From Poriferisodalis sp965221195 (GTDB lineage: Bacteria > Actinomycetota > Acidimicrobiia > Acidimicrobiales > Poriferisodalaceae): 64,000 bases of DNA. A model generated the notes under the pieces. That model saw only the letters and a list, made by a program, of their open reading frames with translations, did not search any database and was not told the origin of the DNA. The stretch lies in assembly GCA_965221195.1 (NCBI GenBank), contig OZ244864.1, positions 1,302,001 to 1,366,000 of the forward strand, given 5' to 3'. Positions 17,341 to 26,714 of the stretch are shown in pieces. The position numbers and the translations under genes are program-made. Positions within the stretch are counted from its first letter, which is position 1, and every line of letters starts with the position of its first letter.

Positions 17341-18705
17341 GACACATCGTGGTCACGCTTGAGTCCTGACGAGCTGGCGAGCTTGGCCCAGCAGGTGTGC
17401 GAGCGGGCCGTCGGCAGCGAACAGATTGAGGTGTGCGTTTCGACGGGGCGTTCCACCACGGTGCGGGCATACGACGGCGAGGTGGAATCGCTGCGCTCGG
17501 GTGTAACTGCGGCAATTGGCGTGCGTGTGGTTGAGGACGGCCGTCAAGGGTTTGCGTCTGCCGGCTCGCTGGATCTCGACGTGGTGTCCGACGTGCTGAC
17601 CGCAGCGCGTCGCAATGTTGCCTTCGGCGAGCCAGATCCTCATCAGTGCTTGGCCGAGCCCGACGGTGTCGAGCCGCCTGGGTTGGATCTCAGCGACCCA
17701 TCGGTGCTCAGCGTTTCCGATGCCGACAAGATCGCAGCAGCGATCGACCTTGAGCGTCGCTGCTTACATGCTGATCCGCGCATTTCTGGCGTGCGTGTCG
17801 CTGCGTGGAGCGACGGCTGGTCCCAATCGGCCTTGGCGTCGAGCACGGGCTTGTGTGTGCAGATCTCGGCGGGAAGCTGTTCGGTTGGCGTTCAGCCGCT
17901 CGCTACCGACGGCGACGAGACGCAGATCGGCTATGCCGGCGATGCTGCCCGCCGACCCGATCAGCTTGACATTGATCGGGTTGTTGCGGAATCGACGGCG
18001 TTGGCTACTGGCCAGCTAGGCGCTACCAAGCCGCCCAGCGAACGACTACCGGTCGTGCTGGCACCGTCGGTTGCAGCCGCTTTCATTGACGTGGTCACCA
18101 GCGTGCTCGCCGCCGACAGCGTGCTCAAGGGACGCTCGCCGTTCGCCGAACGTGTGGGCTCACAGATCGCTGATGCAAGATTGAATCTGTTCGACGACCC
18201 GACCGATCCCGCGACGCTGGGCGCGGCCAACTTTGACGGCGAGGGGCTAGCGGCGCGCCGAAATGCGCTGATCACCGCTGGCGTACTTGACGGTTACTTA
18301 CACAACGCGTACACCGCCCGCCGATCGGGCACTGCGTCTACCGGGTCGGCTGTGCGTAGCGCTCGTTCGCTGCCGGGTGTCGGCACGCACGCTCCTGTTG
18401 TTGGCACGGGAGACATCGCCAATGACGAGCTGCACGCGTTCGTCACCGACGGCGTGCTGGTGCGGGGCGTGAGTGGCCTGCACAGCGGGGTCAATCCCAC
18501 AAGCGGCGACTTCTCGGTGGGTGCTTGGGGGCATCGCATCTCAGGCGGTGCTCTAGCGGAGCCCTTCCGTGAGGCAACGATTGCCTCCACGCTTCAGCGG
18601 ATGCTGCTGGGTATCTGCGGTATTGGTGCCACTGCCGAGCCGCTAGGCGGGGGAATGTCGATGCCGCCTGTAGTGGTGGCCGATGTCGCGCTGTCGGGCG
18701 TGTGA
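17335..18705 (+). CDS. tldE: TldE/PmbA, non-catalytic partner of TldD
   Basis: TldE/PmbA forms the heteromer with TldD and lacks the zinc site. The protein shows the shared fold (GEVESLRSGVTAAIGVRVV near the N-terminus and GVSGLHSGVNPTSGDFSVG near the C-terminus) without HExxxH. GTG 17335 is chosen because it follows GGCAGG at 8 bp and starts the conserved region (SDTSWSRLSP). The frame is open to 17227, and starting there would add a repeated ERQVDGSR tail encoded by the tandem repeat. Length is 456 residues from the chosen start. Confidence 0.9.
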   Translation: MSDTSWSRLSPDELASLAQQVCERAVGSEQIEVCVSTGRSTTVRAYDGEVESLRSGVTAAIGVRVVEDGRQGFASAGSLDLDVVSDVLTAARRNVAFGEPDPHQCLAEPDGVEPPGLDLSDPSVLSVSDADKIAAAIDLERRCLHADPRISGVRVAAWSDGWSQSALASSTGLCVQISAGSCSVGVQPLATDGDETQIGYAGDAARRPDQLDIDRVVAESTALATGQLGATKPPSERLPVVLAPSVAAAFIDVVTSVLAADSVLKGRSPFAERVGSQIADARLNLFDDPTDPATLGAANFDGEGLAARRNALITAGVLDGYLHNAYTARRSGTASTGSAVRSARSLPGVGTHAPVVGTGDIANDELHAFVTDGVLVRGVSGLHSGVNPTSGDFSVGAWGHRISGGALAEPFREATIASTLQRMLLGICGIGATAEPLGGGMSMPPVVVADVALSGV

Positions 18706-18708
18706 GCT

Positions 18709-19440
18709 GTGCCGCACCCGCCTGCTGCAGCGGCCCTTGCACGGCACCCCCATTTGGCCGACAGTTGCCCTGTGGGCTGGGTCAGGGTGGATTTTCATAC
18801 CCACACCATGTGGTCGGGCGATTCCACTACAACGCCGGATGAGTTCGCTCAGTGCCTCGCCGAGAGCGGCATCGATGTGGTGTGTGTGACCGACCACAAC
18901 GCAGTGCGTGGTGCTCAGCAACTGCAAGGCGAACTCGATGCCCGGGTCGTGATCGGCGAAGAGATGAAGACCCATGCCGGCGAGATCATCGGACTTTTCC
19001 TTACCGAACGGATCCCGCAGGGGCTCACACCCGTTGCAGCGGCACAGGCGGTTAAATCTCAGGGAGGGCTGGTGTATGTCCCGCACCCGTTCGATCCGCT
19101 CCGCAACAACCTCCGCCGCGACGCGCTCGATGAACTCCTCGCTGTTGGGCTCATTGACGGCATCGAAGTGTTGAACGCTAAGACGAGCCTCAGCAGTCTC
19201 AACTCACAAGCAGCGCGTTACGCACAAGAGCACGGCTTGGCACCAGGCGCCGGCAGCGACGCCCATGTTGGGGAGGCGCTCGGGAGCGCGTATCTCGAGA
19301 TGCCAGATTTCGACGACTGCGACCCAGCCAGTTTTTTGGCTTCCATGAGCCAGGGCCGGGCGGTCGGTCACCATTACGACCCACCCCGCCGCTGGAGGCC
19401 GCGCATCATCCCGTCGCTCGGAAGCCACGACGAGATGTGA
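18709..19440 (+). CDS. PHP-domain metal-dependent phosphoesterase
   Basis: A 243-residue PHP-fold protein. Metal ligands are seen in VDFHTHTMWSGDS, in VTDHNAV, in PHPFDPLR and in GSDAHVGE near residue 185. These match the four motifs of PHP phosphoesterases such as the RNase AM/YciV group. The enzyme probably hydrolyses a nucleotide or sugar phosphodiester. GTG 18709 is used, three bases after tldE; GTG 18772 or 18787 would start closer to the domain. It sits between tldE and uppP, probably in one operon. Confidence 0.82.
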   Translation: MPHPPAAAALARHPHLADSCPVGWVRVDFHTHTMWSGDSTTTPDEFAQCLAESGIDVVCVTDHNAVRGAQQLQGELDARVVIGEEMKTHAGEIIGLFLTERIPQGLTPVAAAQAVKSQGGLVYVPHPFDPLRNNLRRDALDELLAVGLIDGIEVLNAKTSLSSLNSQAARYAQEHGLAPGAGSDAHVGEALGSAYLEMPDFDDCDPASFLASMSQGRAVGHHYDPPRRWRPRIIPSLGSHDEM

Positions 19441-19449
19441 CAGGTAGTT

Positions 19450-20316
19450 GTGACAGGCGGTGACGTCGTCGTTGCGATCCTGCTCGGTCTGCTGCAGGGG
19501 CTGACGGAGTTTTTCCCGGTGTCCTCAAGCGCCCATCTCGAACTTGTCCCTTGGCTGGGAGGGTGGGACCTTTTCAACGGCGACGGCGAGTTGGAGAACT
19601 CTTTCGATGTGGCGCTGCATGTGGGCACGCTTGCTGGAGCGGCGCTGTACTTGCGTGCCGACATCGCTCGTTATGCGGCGGCTCTGTGGCAAGGCATCCG
19701 CGGGCGTCCCACTGCGCACACGGCGATTGCAGTGAGCTTGGTCGTCTCAGCGGTGCCTGCAGCGTTGGTGGGGTTGGTGCTGGAAGATGTCGTGCTCGAT
19801 CTGGCGGAGGAACCTTTGCTGATCGCAGCCTTGTTGGCATCTTTCGGCTGGTTGTTGTGGTGGTCCGACTCGGCCGCCTCTCGGGGGGCGTTGCGGCGTG
19901 ATCAGCACGCGTATGGTCTGCGTGACGCGTCCGTCATGGGTTTTGCTCAGGCGTTGGCGTTGCTGCCGGGTGTGAGCCGCTCCGGCGTAACCATTACAGC
20001 CGGACGCTGGCTCGGTTTTGATCGAGCAGCAGCAGCGCGGCTGGCGTTTCTTATGAGCTTGCCGATCATTGCGGGCGCAGGCCTCTACCGCGGGTTCACG
20101 CTGGCGCAGACACCGCCGAGCGTGCCCGAGTTGCAGGTGATCGCTGTGGGTGCGGCGGCGGCCGTTGTTTCGTCGTGGTTGGGGGTTGCTGCGATGTTGC
20201 GTCTGCTGGATCGAGCGGGTCGGCGTTCTGTGCGGTCCCCGTTTGCGTTGTTTTTCGGTTACAGGACAGCGTTGGCGGCAGCGGCCGTCGTGGTGGTGCT
20301 CACCGGCTTGCGCTGA
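19450..20316 (+). CDS. uppP: Undecaprenyl-diphosphatase (BacA type)
   Basis: UppP dephosphorylates undecaprenyl pyrophosphate to recycle the lipid carrier for peptidoglycan and other envelope polymers, and confers bacitracin resistance. The 288-residue protein is polytopic. It contains both family signatures, GLTEFFPVSSSAHLEL near the N-terminus and LPGVSRSGVTITAGR near residue 175, which supply the active-site Glu, Ser, Arg and His. The start is GTG 19450, 9 bp after the PHP gene stop. The 3' end overlaps the convergent SAF gene by 17 bp. Confidence 0.95.
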   Translation: MTGGDVVVAILLGLLQGLTEFFPVSSSAHLELVPWLGGWDLFNGDGELENSFDVALHVGTLAGAALYLRADIARYAAALWQGIRGRPTAHTAIAVSLVVSAVPAALVGLVLEDVVLDLAEEPLLIAALLASFGWLLWWSDSAASRGALRRDQHAYGLRDASVMGFAQALALLPGVSRSGVTITAGRWLGFDRAAAARLAFLMSLPIIAGAGLYRGFTLAQTPPSVPELQVIAVGAAAAVVSSWLGVAAMLRLLDRAGRRSVRSPFALFFGYRTALAAAAVVVVLTGLR

Positions 20317-20917
20317 GAACAACGGGAACGATCACGCCCGTTGCGCTTGCCCGTGCCACCGATTCGAGGTCTGCGGGATCGACTTCGACGAACCATCGTT
20401 CTTGCGACACAGCGAGGACGTATGCACCGACGCGATCTGCTCCGATGTCGGGTTCTGCGGGTTGGAACGGATCTATATCTGCGAACAGCATCAACTCGAC
20501 CGCAGTACCGGGTTGGACTTCGGGGGCGTACGGGCCGACACCGATGCCAATGCCGCGACGTTGCGGACTGACACTGGACGCAGGGTCTACGTCCAGTCCG
20601 GTTAGCACACCGCCGCGGGGCACGGCTCGAGTCACCTCGCCGATGCCGAGCGTGCTAGTGAGCGCACCGGCAGGCACGAGATGGGCGGGAACTTCCACCA
20701 GATCGACGTTTCCTTCCACAGGGGTGCCGATCGCCAGCGGGGAGTTCGCCGCTAGCACCCGCACTGGTGTACCCCACGCCGCTGCTGCTGATCGCGCCCG
20801 GCCCTGTGTGCCACTCACGAGCACTAGTGCAATCAGAGCAACAACACCGACTGCAGTCCAATGCACCAGATTGGGTCGGCGCTGCCAGAGATCGCTGAGT
20901 TGTGACAAGAACGACAT
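20300..20917 (-). CDS. SAF-domain membrane-anchored protein
   Basis: A 205-residue protein with an N-terminal transmembrane helix (VHWTAVGVVALIALVLVSG). The extracytoplasmic part starts with a SAF-like module, VRVLAANSPLAIGTPV then LVEVPAHLVPAGAL. The arrangement is that of CpaB-like Flp pilus proteins or SAF-domain proteins of unknown role that recur in actinobacteria. No pilus genes are nearby, so the pilus link is weak. It overlaps uppP by 17 bp at the 3' end and is followed upstream on the minus strand by the FmdB-type gene. Confidence 0.72.
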   Translation of the reverse strand: MSFLSQLSDLWQRRPNLVHWTAVGVVALIALVLVSGTQGRARSAAAAWGTPVRVLAANSPLAIGTPVEGNVDLVEVPAHLVPAGALTSTLGIGEVTRAVPRGGVLTGLDVDPASSVSPQRRGIGIGVGPYAPEVQPGTAVELMLFADIDPFQPAEPDIGADRVGAYVLAVSQERWFVEVDPADLESVARASATGVIVPVVLSASR

Positions 20918-20983
20918 GGAACCCTCCGTCGCGAGGCCATCGCAGCGACTGCGCCGCTGCGGACCGATTTCGATGCGGGGGCG

Positions 20984-21376
20984 TCAGCCTGACGCCGAGG
21001 CGGCCCCGACGGAAGAGCTGTCTTTGCCTCCCGACGGGGTCGAATCCTTGGTTCGAGAATCCTTGCTTGTGCTGGTAGTGCTCGATGAGTCTGATGAACT
21101 CGATGAGTCTGATGAGTCCGGTGAGCCGTCGCCGGAGGTCTTCGACTTCGGCTGGCTCTGTGTCCTGCTGTCGTTGCGGTAGAAGCCGCTGCCTTTGAAG
21201 CTGATGCCTACGTTGGAGAACACTTTGCGGACTTCGCCGCCGCATTCGGGCGTTGCACCGTTGAATGCTGTGTTGTCTTTTGGTAGCGGGCAGACGGTGA
21301 TCGGATCATCGCTGAAGCTCTGGTAGCGCTCAAAGGTTTGGCCGCAGTCACAGCAGCGATACTCATAAGTCGGCAT
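20984..21376 (-). CDS. FmdB-family zinc ribbon protein
   Basis: A 130-residue protein with a canonical FmdB/CxxC zinc ribbon. It begins MPTYEYRCCDCGQTFERYQS, with a second cysteine pair in VCPLP and PECGGEVRKVF. The domain is followed by GSGFYRND, the conserved end of the family. The last 55 residues form a serine/threonine-rich, low-complexity tail (about 20 serines), probably disordered. Such proteins are small putative regulators or metal proteins of unknown role. It is encoded 66 bp upstream of the SAF gene. Confidence 0.85.
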   Translation of the reverse strand: MPTYEYRCCDCGQTFERYQSFSDDPITVCPLPKDNTAFNGATPECGGEVRKVFSNVGISFKGSGFYRNDSRTQSQPKSKTSGDGSPDSSDSSSSSDSSSTTSTSKDSRTKDSTPSGGKDSSSVGAASASG

Positions 21377-21517
21377 GAGGTCTCCGTGCGGCTTTGAGTC
21401 TCTGTGCGGTTTTGAGCCGACAGTCCGATCCAGCGGCGGTCAAAAGGCCAACAAGCCCCCAGACCGCCCGTCAGTGTATCCCTCAGACGGCTCACCGGTC
21501 TTGGGAAATGAACGCTC

Positions 21518-22720
21518 GTGGCACCAGTAGCTTCGGATTCCGTGCATCAAGATTCCGTGCATCAGATCGATCTTGCCGACCGTTACGGCATCGACCTCGA
21601 TACAGCGGCGACGCTTGCTGCCTACCGATTCGACCCAGACACATTCGATGAGTTGCGCGGGCGACTGGTCGGCATCACCGGATCGGGCCGCAACGACGAA
21701 ACTCCTCACTGGGCTTCTCACAGGGTCAGAGGCGAGATCGAGCCGCTTGACGACGCTGACTTGGTGCGATTGCCTCCGGTGGGTTCCGCTGAGCGCTCCC
21801 GGGTTGACCTTGTAGGCCGCAACGCGATCGCCGGCGGGCATGTCGGCGTTCTGTTGCTGGCGGGAGGAATGGCGACGCGTTTTGGGGGGGGAGTCAAGGC
21901 GCTCGCCGAAATCTTTCCCGGCTTGACGTTTGCTGCTGCCAAACTGGCCGACCTGCGACGTCTCGCAAGTGAACTGGGCTGTGTCATACCGCTGTGGCTC
22001 ATGACCAGCTTCCGCTCAGATCAAGTTTTGCGGGAATGGGCCAAGGAGTCGACCTGTGAGGAGGTGCAGATCGGCTGCGTTCCCCAAGGCGTGTCGATGC
22101 GCCTCACCGCAGAAGGCGACCTGTTTCGCGATGCCGCTGGCAAAGTTTCGCTGCACGCGCCAGGGCACGGCGATGCGCCGTGGGCGATGCGCCGCAGCGG
22201 TGAACTAGATCGGTTCTGTAGCAGCGGCGGACGGCATGTTTTCGTCAGCAATGTCGACAACGCTGCTGCCACGCTCGACCCTGCAATCATCGGAGCACAC
22301 CTAGAGGCGCAGCGGCAACTCTCTTGCGAAGTCGTCAGCGGCGACGCTGTCGGCGGAGCGCCGTGGCGGGTAGACGGGCGACCGCAGATTGTTGAGGCTT
22401 TCCGCCTGCCGCCTTACGTCGATCCGCAGACGACTGGCGCGACCAACACCAACTCTTTGATTGCAGACGTGGAAGCACTACGGACAGATTGGCCGCTCAC
22501 TTGGTATGAGGTGCGGAAGGTTGCCGACGGTGTCGAGGTTGTCCAGTTTGAGCGACTGATCGGCGAACTATCCGCCTTTGTTGACACCACCATGCTGCTA
22601 GTTGACAGCGACGGGATTGACGGGCGCTTTCAGCCGGTCAAAGACCCACACGAACTTGAAGTGCGTGGTGGTGAGATTGCCCGCATCCTCGCTGGCAGAG
22701 GCGTACTCGCTGGGTCGTAG
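21518..22720 (+). CDS. galU: UTP-glucose-1-phosphate uridylyltransferase family protein
   Basis: This 400-residue protein belongs to the UDPGP-type nucleotidyltransferases that make UDP-glucose or UDP-sugars. The nucleotide loop reads LLAGGMATRFGGGVKAL, followed by PLWLMTSF, HVFVSNVDN and the late FVDTTMLLV. It is longer and more eukaryote-like than the GalU of E. coli, so the symbol is by position and family rather than by exact orthology. The GTG start at 21518 lies in a direct repeat that yields the doublet DSVHQ near the N-terminus. The gene directly precedes glp/moeA, as in other actinobacteria. Confidence 0.82.
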   Translation: MAPVASDSVHQDSVHQIDLADRYGIDLDTAATLAAYRFDPDTFDELRGRLVGITGSGRNDETPHWASHRVRGEIEPLDDADLVRLPPVGSAERSRVDLVGRNAIAGGHVGVLLLAGGMATRFGGGVKALAEIFPGLTFAAAKLADLRRLASELGCVIPLWLMTSFRSDQVLREWAKESTCEEVQIGCVPQGVSMRLTAEGDLFRDAAGKVSLHAPGHGDAPWAMRRSGELDRFCSSGGRHVFVSNVDNAAATLDPAIIGAHLEAQRQLSCEVVSGDAVGGAPWRVDGRPQIVEAFRLPPYVDPQTTGATNTNSLIADVEALRTDWPLTWYEVRKVADGVEVVQFERLIGELSAFVDTTMLLVDSDGIDGRFQPVKDPHELEVRGGEIARILAGRGVLAGS

Positions 22721-22734
22721 TACGGGCCGATACA

Positions 22735-23955
<1,221 letters not shown>

Positions 23956-24050
23956 CCAGCCCGGCTGGGCTGGCTGGACTGGCATGGCTGACCAGTCTGA
24001 CCAAGACTGGGCTAGGAGCGGCTGGGGAGTGACTGGGTACGCTCCACTTG
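23956..24050 (+). repeat. GACTGG/GGCTGG-rich low-complexity spacer
   Basis: The glp-moaA spacer is built from repeated variants of GGCTGG, GACTGG and CTGACCA. It is low complexity and probably generated by slippage. No promoter is discernible. Confidence 0.6.
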
Positions 24051-24066
24051 ATGGGCAGTGCAGTTG

Positions 24067-25107
24067 ATGGCGGCGCAGTTACTGGACAGTGCAGTGGCTG
24101 CTGAGCAGGTAGGACCTACAGATCTCGTCGATCCGTTCGGCAGAGTCGTGGGCGACTTGCGCATCTCGGTCACTGATAGATGCAATTTCCGCTGTCAGTA
24201 CTGCATGCCCGCTGAGGGCATGACGTGGCTGCCACGTTCGGAGATTTTGAGCTTTGAAGAGATTGAGCGTTTCGCCAGAGTCTGCGTGGAACGTTTCGGT
24301 TTTGAGAGCGTTCGGCTGACGGGCGGAGAGCCCTTGGTGCGGGCACATTTGCCCCAACTGGTCGAACGTCTCGCCGCTTTGGGTGTCGATGTGGCGTTGA
24401 CGACCAACGGAGCGACTTTGCGGTTGCATGCTGGGCCGCTGGCAGAAGCTGGCTTGTCGCGCATCAACATCAGCCTCGATTCCTTGCGGCGGGACCGCTT
24501 CTTGGAGTTGACCCGCCGAGATGAGCTAGACCGCGTGCTTGAAGGTATCGACGCTGCCATCGACGCTGGACTTGCTCCGGTGAAAATCAACAGCGTCATG
24601 ATGCGCGGCATCAACGACGACGAAGTCATCGACTTCGCGCAGTTTGGTCGGGAACGTGGCGTTGAGGTGCGCTTTATCGAGTTCATGCCGCTCGAAGCTG
24701 GAGACGTTTGGACCTCGGCTGTGGTGGTTCCTGCCGATGAAATACTGGCGACTATTTCCTCAGTGTTTCCGACTGAGCCCATCAGACGTGCCAACGAGCC
24801 CGCTGAGCGTTATCGCTACGTTGACGGCGCTGGCTATGTCGGTGTCATCGCAAGCGTCACCAAACCATTCTGCGATAATTGCGACCGGGTGCGTTTGACG
24901 GCGGAAGGCCAATTCCGCACCTGCTTGTTCGCCCTCGACGAGTTCGATATGCGCAAAATCCTTCGCGGCGGTGCGGTAGGCAGACAACTTGACGACTTGC
25001 TTGCCGAAGCAATCCAGAACGCAGTCGGCACCAAATGGGCAGGCCACTCAATCGGCCAAGTCAACTTCATCAAGCCCAAACGAACCATGAGCCAGATCGG
25101 TGGCTAG
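24067..25107 (+). CDS. moaA: GTP 3',8-cyclase
   Basis: MoaA is the radical SAM enzyme that, with MoaC, makes cyclic pyranopterin monophosphate for molybdenum cofactor. The 346-residue protein has the SAM-cluster cysteines Cys39, Cys43 and Cys46 in DRCNFRCQYCM. The C-terminal GTP-binding cluster cysteines lie in FCDNCDRVRLT and RTCLF. The conserved diglycine tail ends at GG immediately before the stop. ATG 24067 is preferred to GTG 24058. The stop TAG lies inside a hairpin and begins the 33-bp repeat that leads to moaC. Confidence 0.96.
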   Translation: MAAQLLDSAVAAEQVGPTDLVDPFGRVVGDLRISVTDRCNFRCQYCMPAEGMTWLPRSEILSFEEIERFARVCVERFGFESVRLTGGEPLVRAHLPQLVERLAALGVDVALTTNGATLRLHAGPLAEAGLSRINISLDSLRRDRFLELTRRDELDRVLEGIDAAIDAGLAPVKINSVMMRGINDDEVIDFAQFGRERGVEVRFIEFMPLEAGDVWTSAVVVPADEILATISSVFPTEPIRRANEPAERYRYVDGAGYVGVIASVTKPFCDNCDRVRLTAEGQFRTCLFALDEFDMRKILRGGAVGRQLDDLLAEAIQNAVGTKWAGHSIGQVNFIKPKRTMSQIGG

Positions 25108-25119
25108 ATGCCACCGATC
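25095..25119 (+). terminator. Perfect 10-bp stem-loop over the moaA stop codon
   Basis: GATCGGTGGC and GCCACCGATC pair perfectly around the loop TAGAT, so the moaA stop codon is exposed in the loop. There is no T-tract, and moaC follows on the same strand. It may modulate termination, stability or coupling rather than end transcription. Confidence 0.45.
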
Positions 25120-25260
25120 CATTGATGCAGGGGTGGTTAGATGCCACCGATCCATTGATGCAGGGGTGGCTAGATGCCACCGATCCATTGGTGCAGGGGT
25201 GGTTAGATGCCACCGATCCATTGGTGCAGGGGTGGTTAGGTGCCACCGATCCATTGATGC
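25105..25260 (+). repeat. 33-bp tandem repeat between moaA and moaC (4.7 copies)
   Basis: Units start at 25105, 25138, 25171, 25204 and 25237, each carrying TAGATGCCACCGATCCATTG (the fifth begins TAGGTG). The first copy contains the moaA stop followed at once by ATG. The period is a multiple of three and the units are open in the moaC frame, where they encode repeats of QGWLDATDPL. Each unit also carries GGTGG and CCACC arms that can pair. Confidence 0.95.
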
Positions 25261-25289
25261 CGATTCGTAGGTACAGGGGTGCAGGCACT

Positions 25290-25784
25290 ATGACCGATTC
25301 ACCATTCACTCATCTTGATCCGCTCGGACGTGCGCGCATGGTGGACGTGACCCCCAAAGAGCCCACACATCGGCGCGCCCTAGCGCGGTGTCGTGTGTAT
25401 ATGGCGGCTGAAACGGCATCGCAGGTCGCCCGCGGTGCCATCTCCAAGGGCGATGTCATCGCCGTTGCCCGCGTGGCCGGCATTCAGGCCGCTAAGCGTG
25501 CTCCCGATCTCATTCCTTTGTGCCACCCGTTGCTGGTTGGGGGAATACTTGTGAACTTCGAGATCGCCGACACTTGGATCGAGATTGAAGCGCAGGTTGA
25601 AACAGTTGACCGTACCGGTGTGGAGATGGAAGCGATGACGGCTTGCTCGGTTGCTGCGCTCACTATTTACGACATGTGCAAGGCCGCTGACCGTTCCATG
25701 GTCATCGGCGACTTGGCCCTGTGGGAAAAGACCGGCGGCAAGTCGGGCACCTATCGGCGGTCAGAACCGTCCGAAGACCAGTAG
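25290..25784 (+). CDS. moaC: Cyclic pyranopterin monophosphate synthase
   Basis: MoaC converts the MoaA product to cyclic pyranopterin monophosphate. The 164 residues include KGDVIAVARVAGIQAAKR, LIPLCHPL and GVEMEAMTACSVAALTIYDM, which form the active site of the hexamer. ATG 25290 gives the family-typical N-terminus (FTHLDPLGRARMVDV). In-frame ATGs at 25125, 25158 and 25257 would prepend 11-residue repeats encoded by the upstream tandem repeat, and translation from these cannot be excluded. A purine-rich AGGGG segment lies upstream of the chosen ATG. Confidence 0.94.
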   Translation: MTDSPFTHLDPLGRARMVDVTPKEPTHRRALARCRVYMAAETASQVARGAISKGDVIAVARVAGIQAAKRAPDLIPLCHPLLVGGILVNFEIADTWIEIEAQVETVDRTGVEMEAMTACSVAALTIYDMCKAADRSMVIGDLALWEKTGGKSGTYRRSEPSEDQ

Positions 25785-25923
25785 GTAAGAAGCACAGAGC
25801 AAAAACACACAGCAAAAAACACAGTGGGCTAGCCTGATTATCGCTTGACGCTGACTATGCACATGTTGGTTCGCGTCAAGTGGCACTCTGTGTTGTAAGA
25901 CCAGCCGACGAGGCAGGTAGTGC

Positions 25924-26478
25924 GTGACACATCTGATCTTGATTTTCTTGGCGGCCGCGTGGATAGCAGTGCTGGTACCTGATGTTGCGCGCTGGTGGCG
26001 ACCGCGGCGCCGAGCGATGTGGTCGCTGAGACAATTTCGCCAGCAGCTAGACACACTGGGCCAGTCTGTTCCCGCTACCGTCCGCCCCTCCCAGAGGCAT
26101 CACCACGCAGTCCTTCAAGGCCACGCAGTCCTTCAAGACCACGCAGTCCTACAAGACCAGCCTGTTGGTCAACCGCAGCGTTGGGACGGCCCCCCCACGA
26201 AGATGCCTACTACACCACAGCAGGCAGCCGCCCGGCGCCGCGATGCCGGTTCGCTGCTCGTTCTGGGCCTCCTAGCGACCTTTGCTTGCTTGATATTGAC
26301 CGGTTCGTTGTGGGCAATGGCCGCATTCGTGTGCTTGTTAGGGCTAACCGTCGCCTACCTCTCACTGGTGCTGCGGCGTCGGCGCGTAGCGCCGATTGTC
26401 AAAGTCCACTACCTGCCGCTGTATGCCGCTGGGATGTCGTCCACCGTCAGGATGATTCGACGCACGGCGAGCGAATAG
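25924..26478 (+). CDS. SepX/GlpR-like divisome membrane protein
   Basis: A 184-residue protein with an N-terminal membrane helix (LILIFLAAAWIAVLVPDVA), a basic stretch (RWWRPRRRAMWSLRQFRQ) and a linker. Two further hydrophobic helices follow near residues 105-150 (LLVLGLLATFACLILTG and MAAFVCLLGLTVAYLSLVL), then arginines. This architecture and its location downstream of galU-glp match the SepX/GlpR family. That family is the membrane receptor for gephyrin-like Glp in corynebacterial division and a septation factor in Streptomyces. The linker includes three 18-bp repeats (HAVLQ-D). The assignment rests on layout and general similarity, not an alignment. Confidence 0.62.
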   Translation: MTHLILIFLAAAWIAVLVPDVARWWRPRRRAMWSLRQFRQQLDTLGQSVPATVRPSQRHHHAVLQGHAVLQDHAVLQDQPVGQPQRWDGPPTKMPTTPQQAAARRRDAGSLLVLGLLATFACLILTGSLWAMAAFVCLLGLTVAYLSLVLRRRRVAPIVKVHYLPLYAAGMSSTVRMIRRTASE

Positions 26479-26565
26479 GCAGCCGACGGACAACCGCTAG
26501 GCAACTGCTAGACAGCCGCTAGGCAGCTACCAGACAGCCGACAGCCAGCCACGGAAAGCCGCAGG

Positions 26566-26571
26566 TATATT
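26566..26571 (+). promoter_or_regulatory. -10 element of the tRNA-Ala gene
   Basis: TATATT lies 17 bp before the first base of tRNA-Ala in otherwise GC-rich sequence, a good match to the actinobacterial -10 consensus. Upstream (26480-26550) is a low-complexity run of GACAGCCG and CTAGGCA variants without a clear -35. Confidence 0.5.
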
Positions 26572-26588
26572 CGGCTCCGCCCGTCATG

Positions 26589-26661
26589 GGGGGTGTAGCT
26601 CAGTTGGTAGAGCGCTTCGGTCGCATCGAAGAGGCCAGGGGTTCGATTCCCCTCACCTCCA
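26589..26661 (+). tRNA. tRNA-Ala (anticodon CGC)
   Basis: A 73-nt cloverleaf can be folded. The acceptor stem GGGGGTG pairs with CACCTCC, leaving the G3:U70 wobble that identifies alanine tRNAs. The D arm is GCTCAGTTGGTAGAGC. The anticodon stem CTTCG/CGAAG has loop GTCGCAT (anticodon CGC), and the T arm contains GGTTCGATTCC. CCA is not encoded. Confidence 0.95.
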
Positions 26662-26714
26662 CGGCGAGCCGATCGGGCAGGCTGTGCTCGATCGGGTACG
26701 TAGCCGGTGTTTGC

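Noticed and set aside
25105..25260. 33-bp direct repeats resembling a CRISPR array
   Set aside because: The units are contiguous with no unique spacers, so this is a simple tandem repeat. The same holds for 63283-63362.
26586..26714. N-terminal extension of the SCO1 frame starting at 26586
   Set aside because: It would be translated from the tRNA-Ala sequence, so it is not credible as protein.
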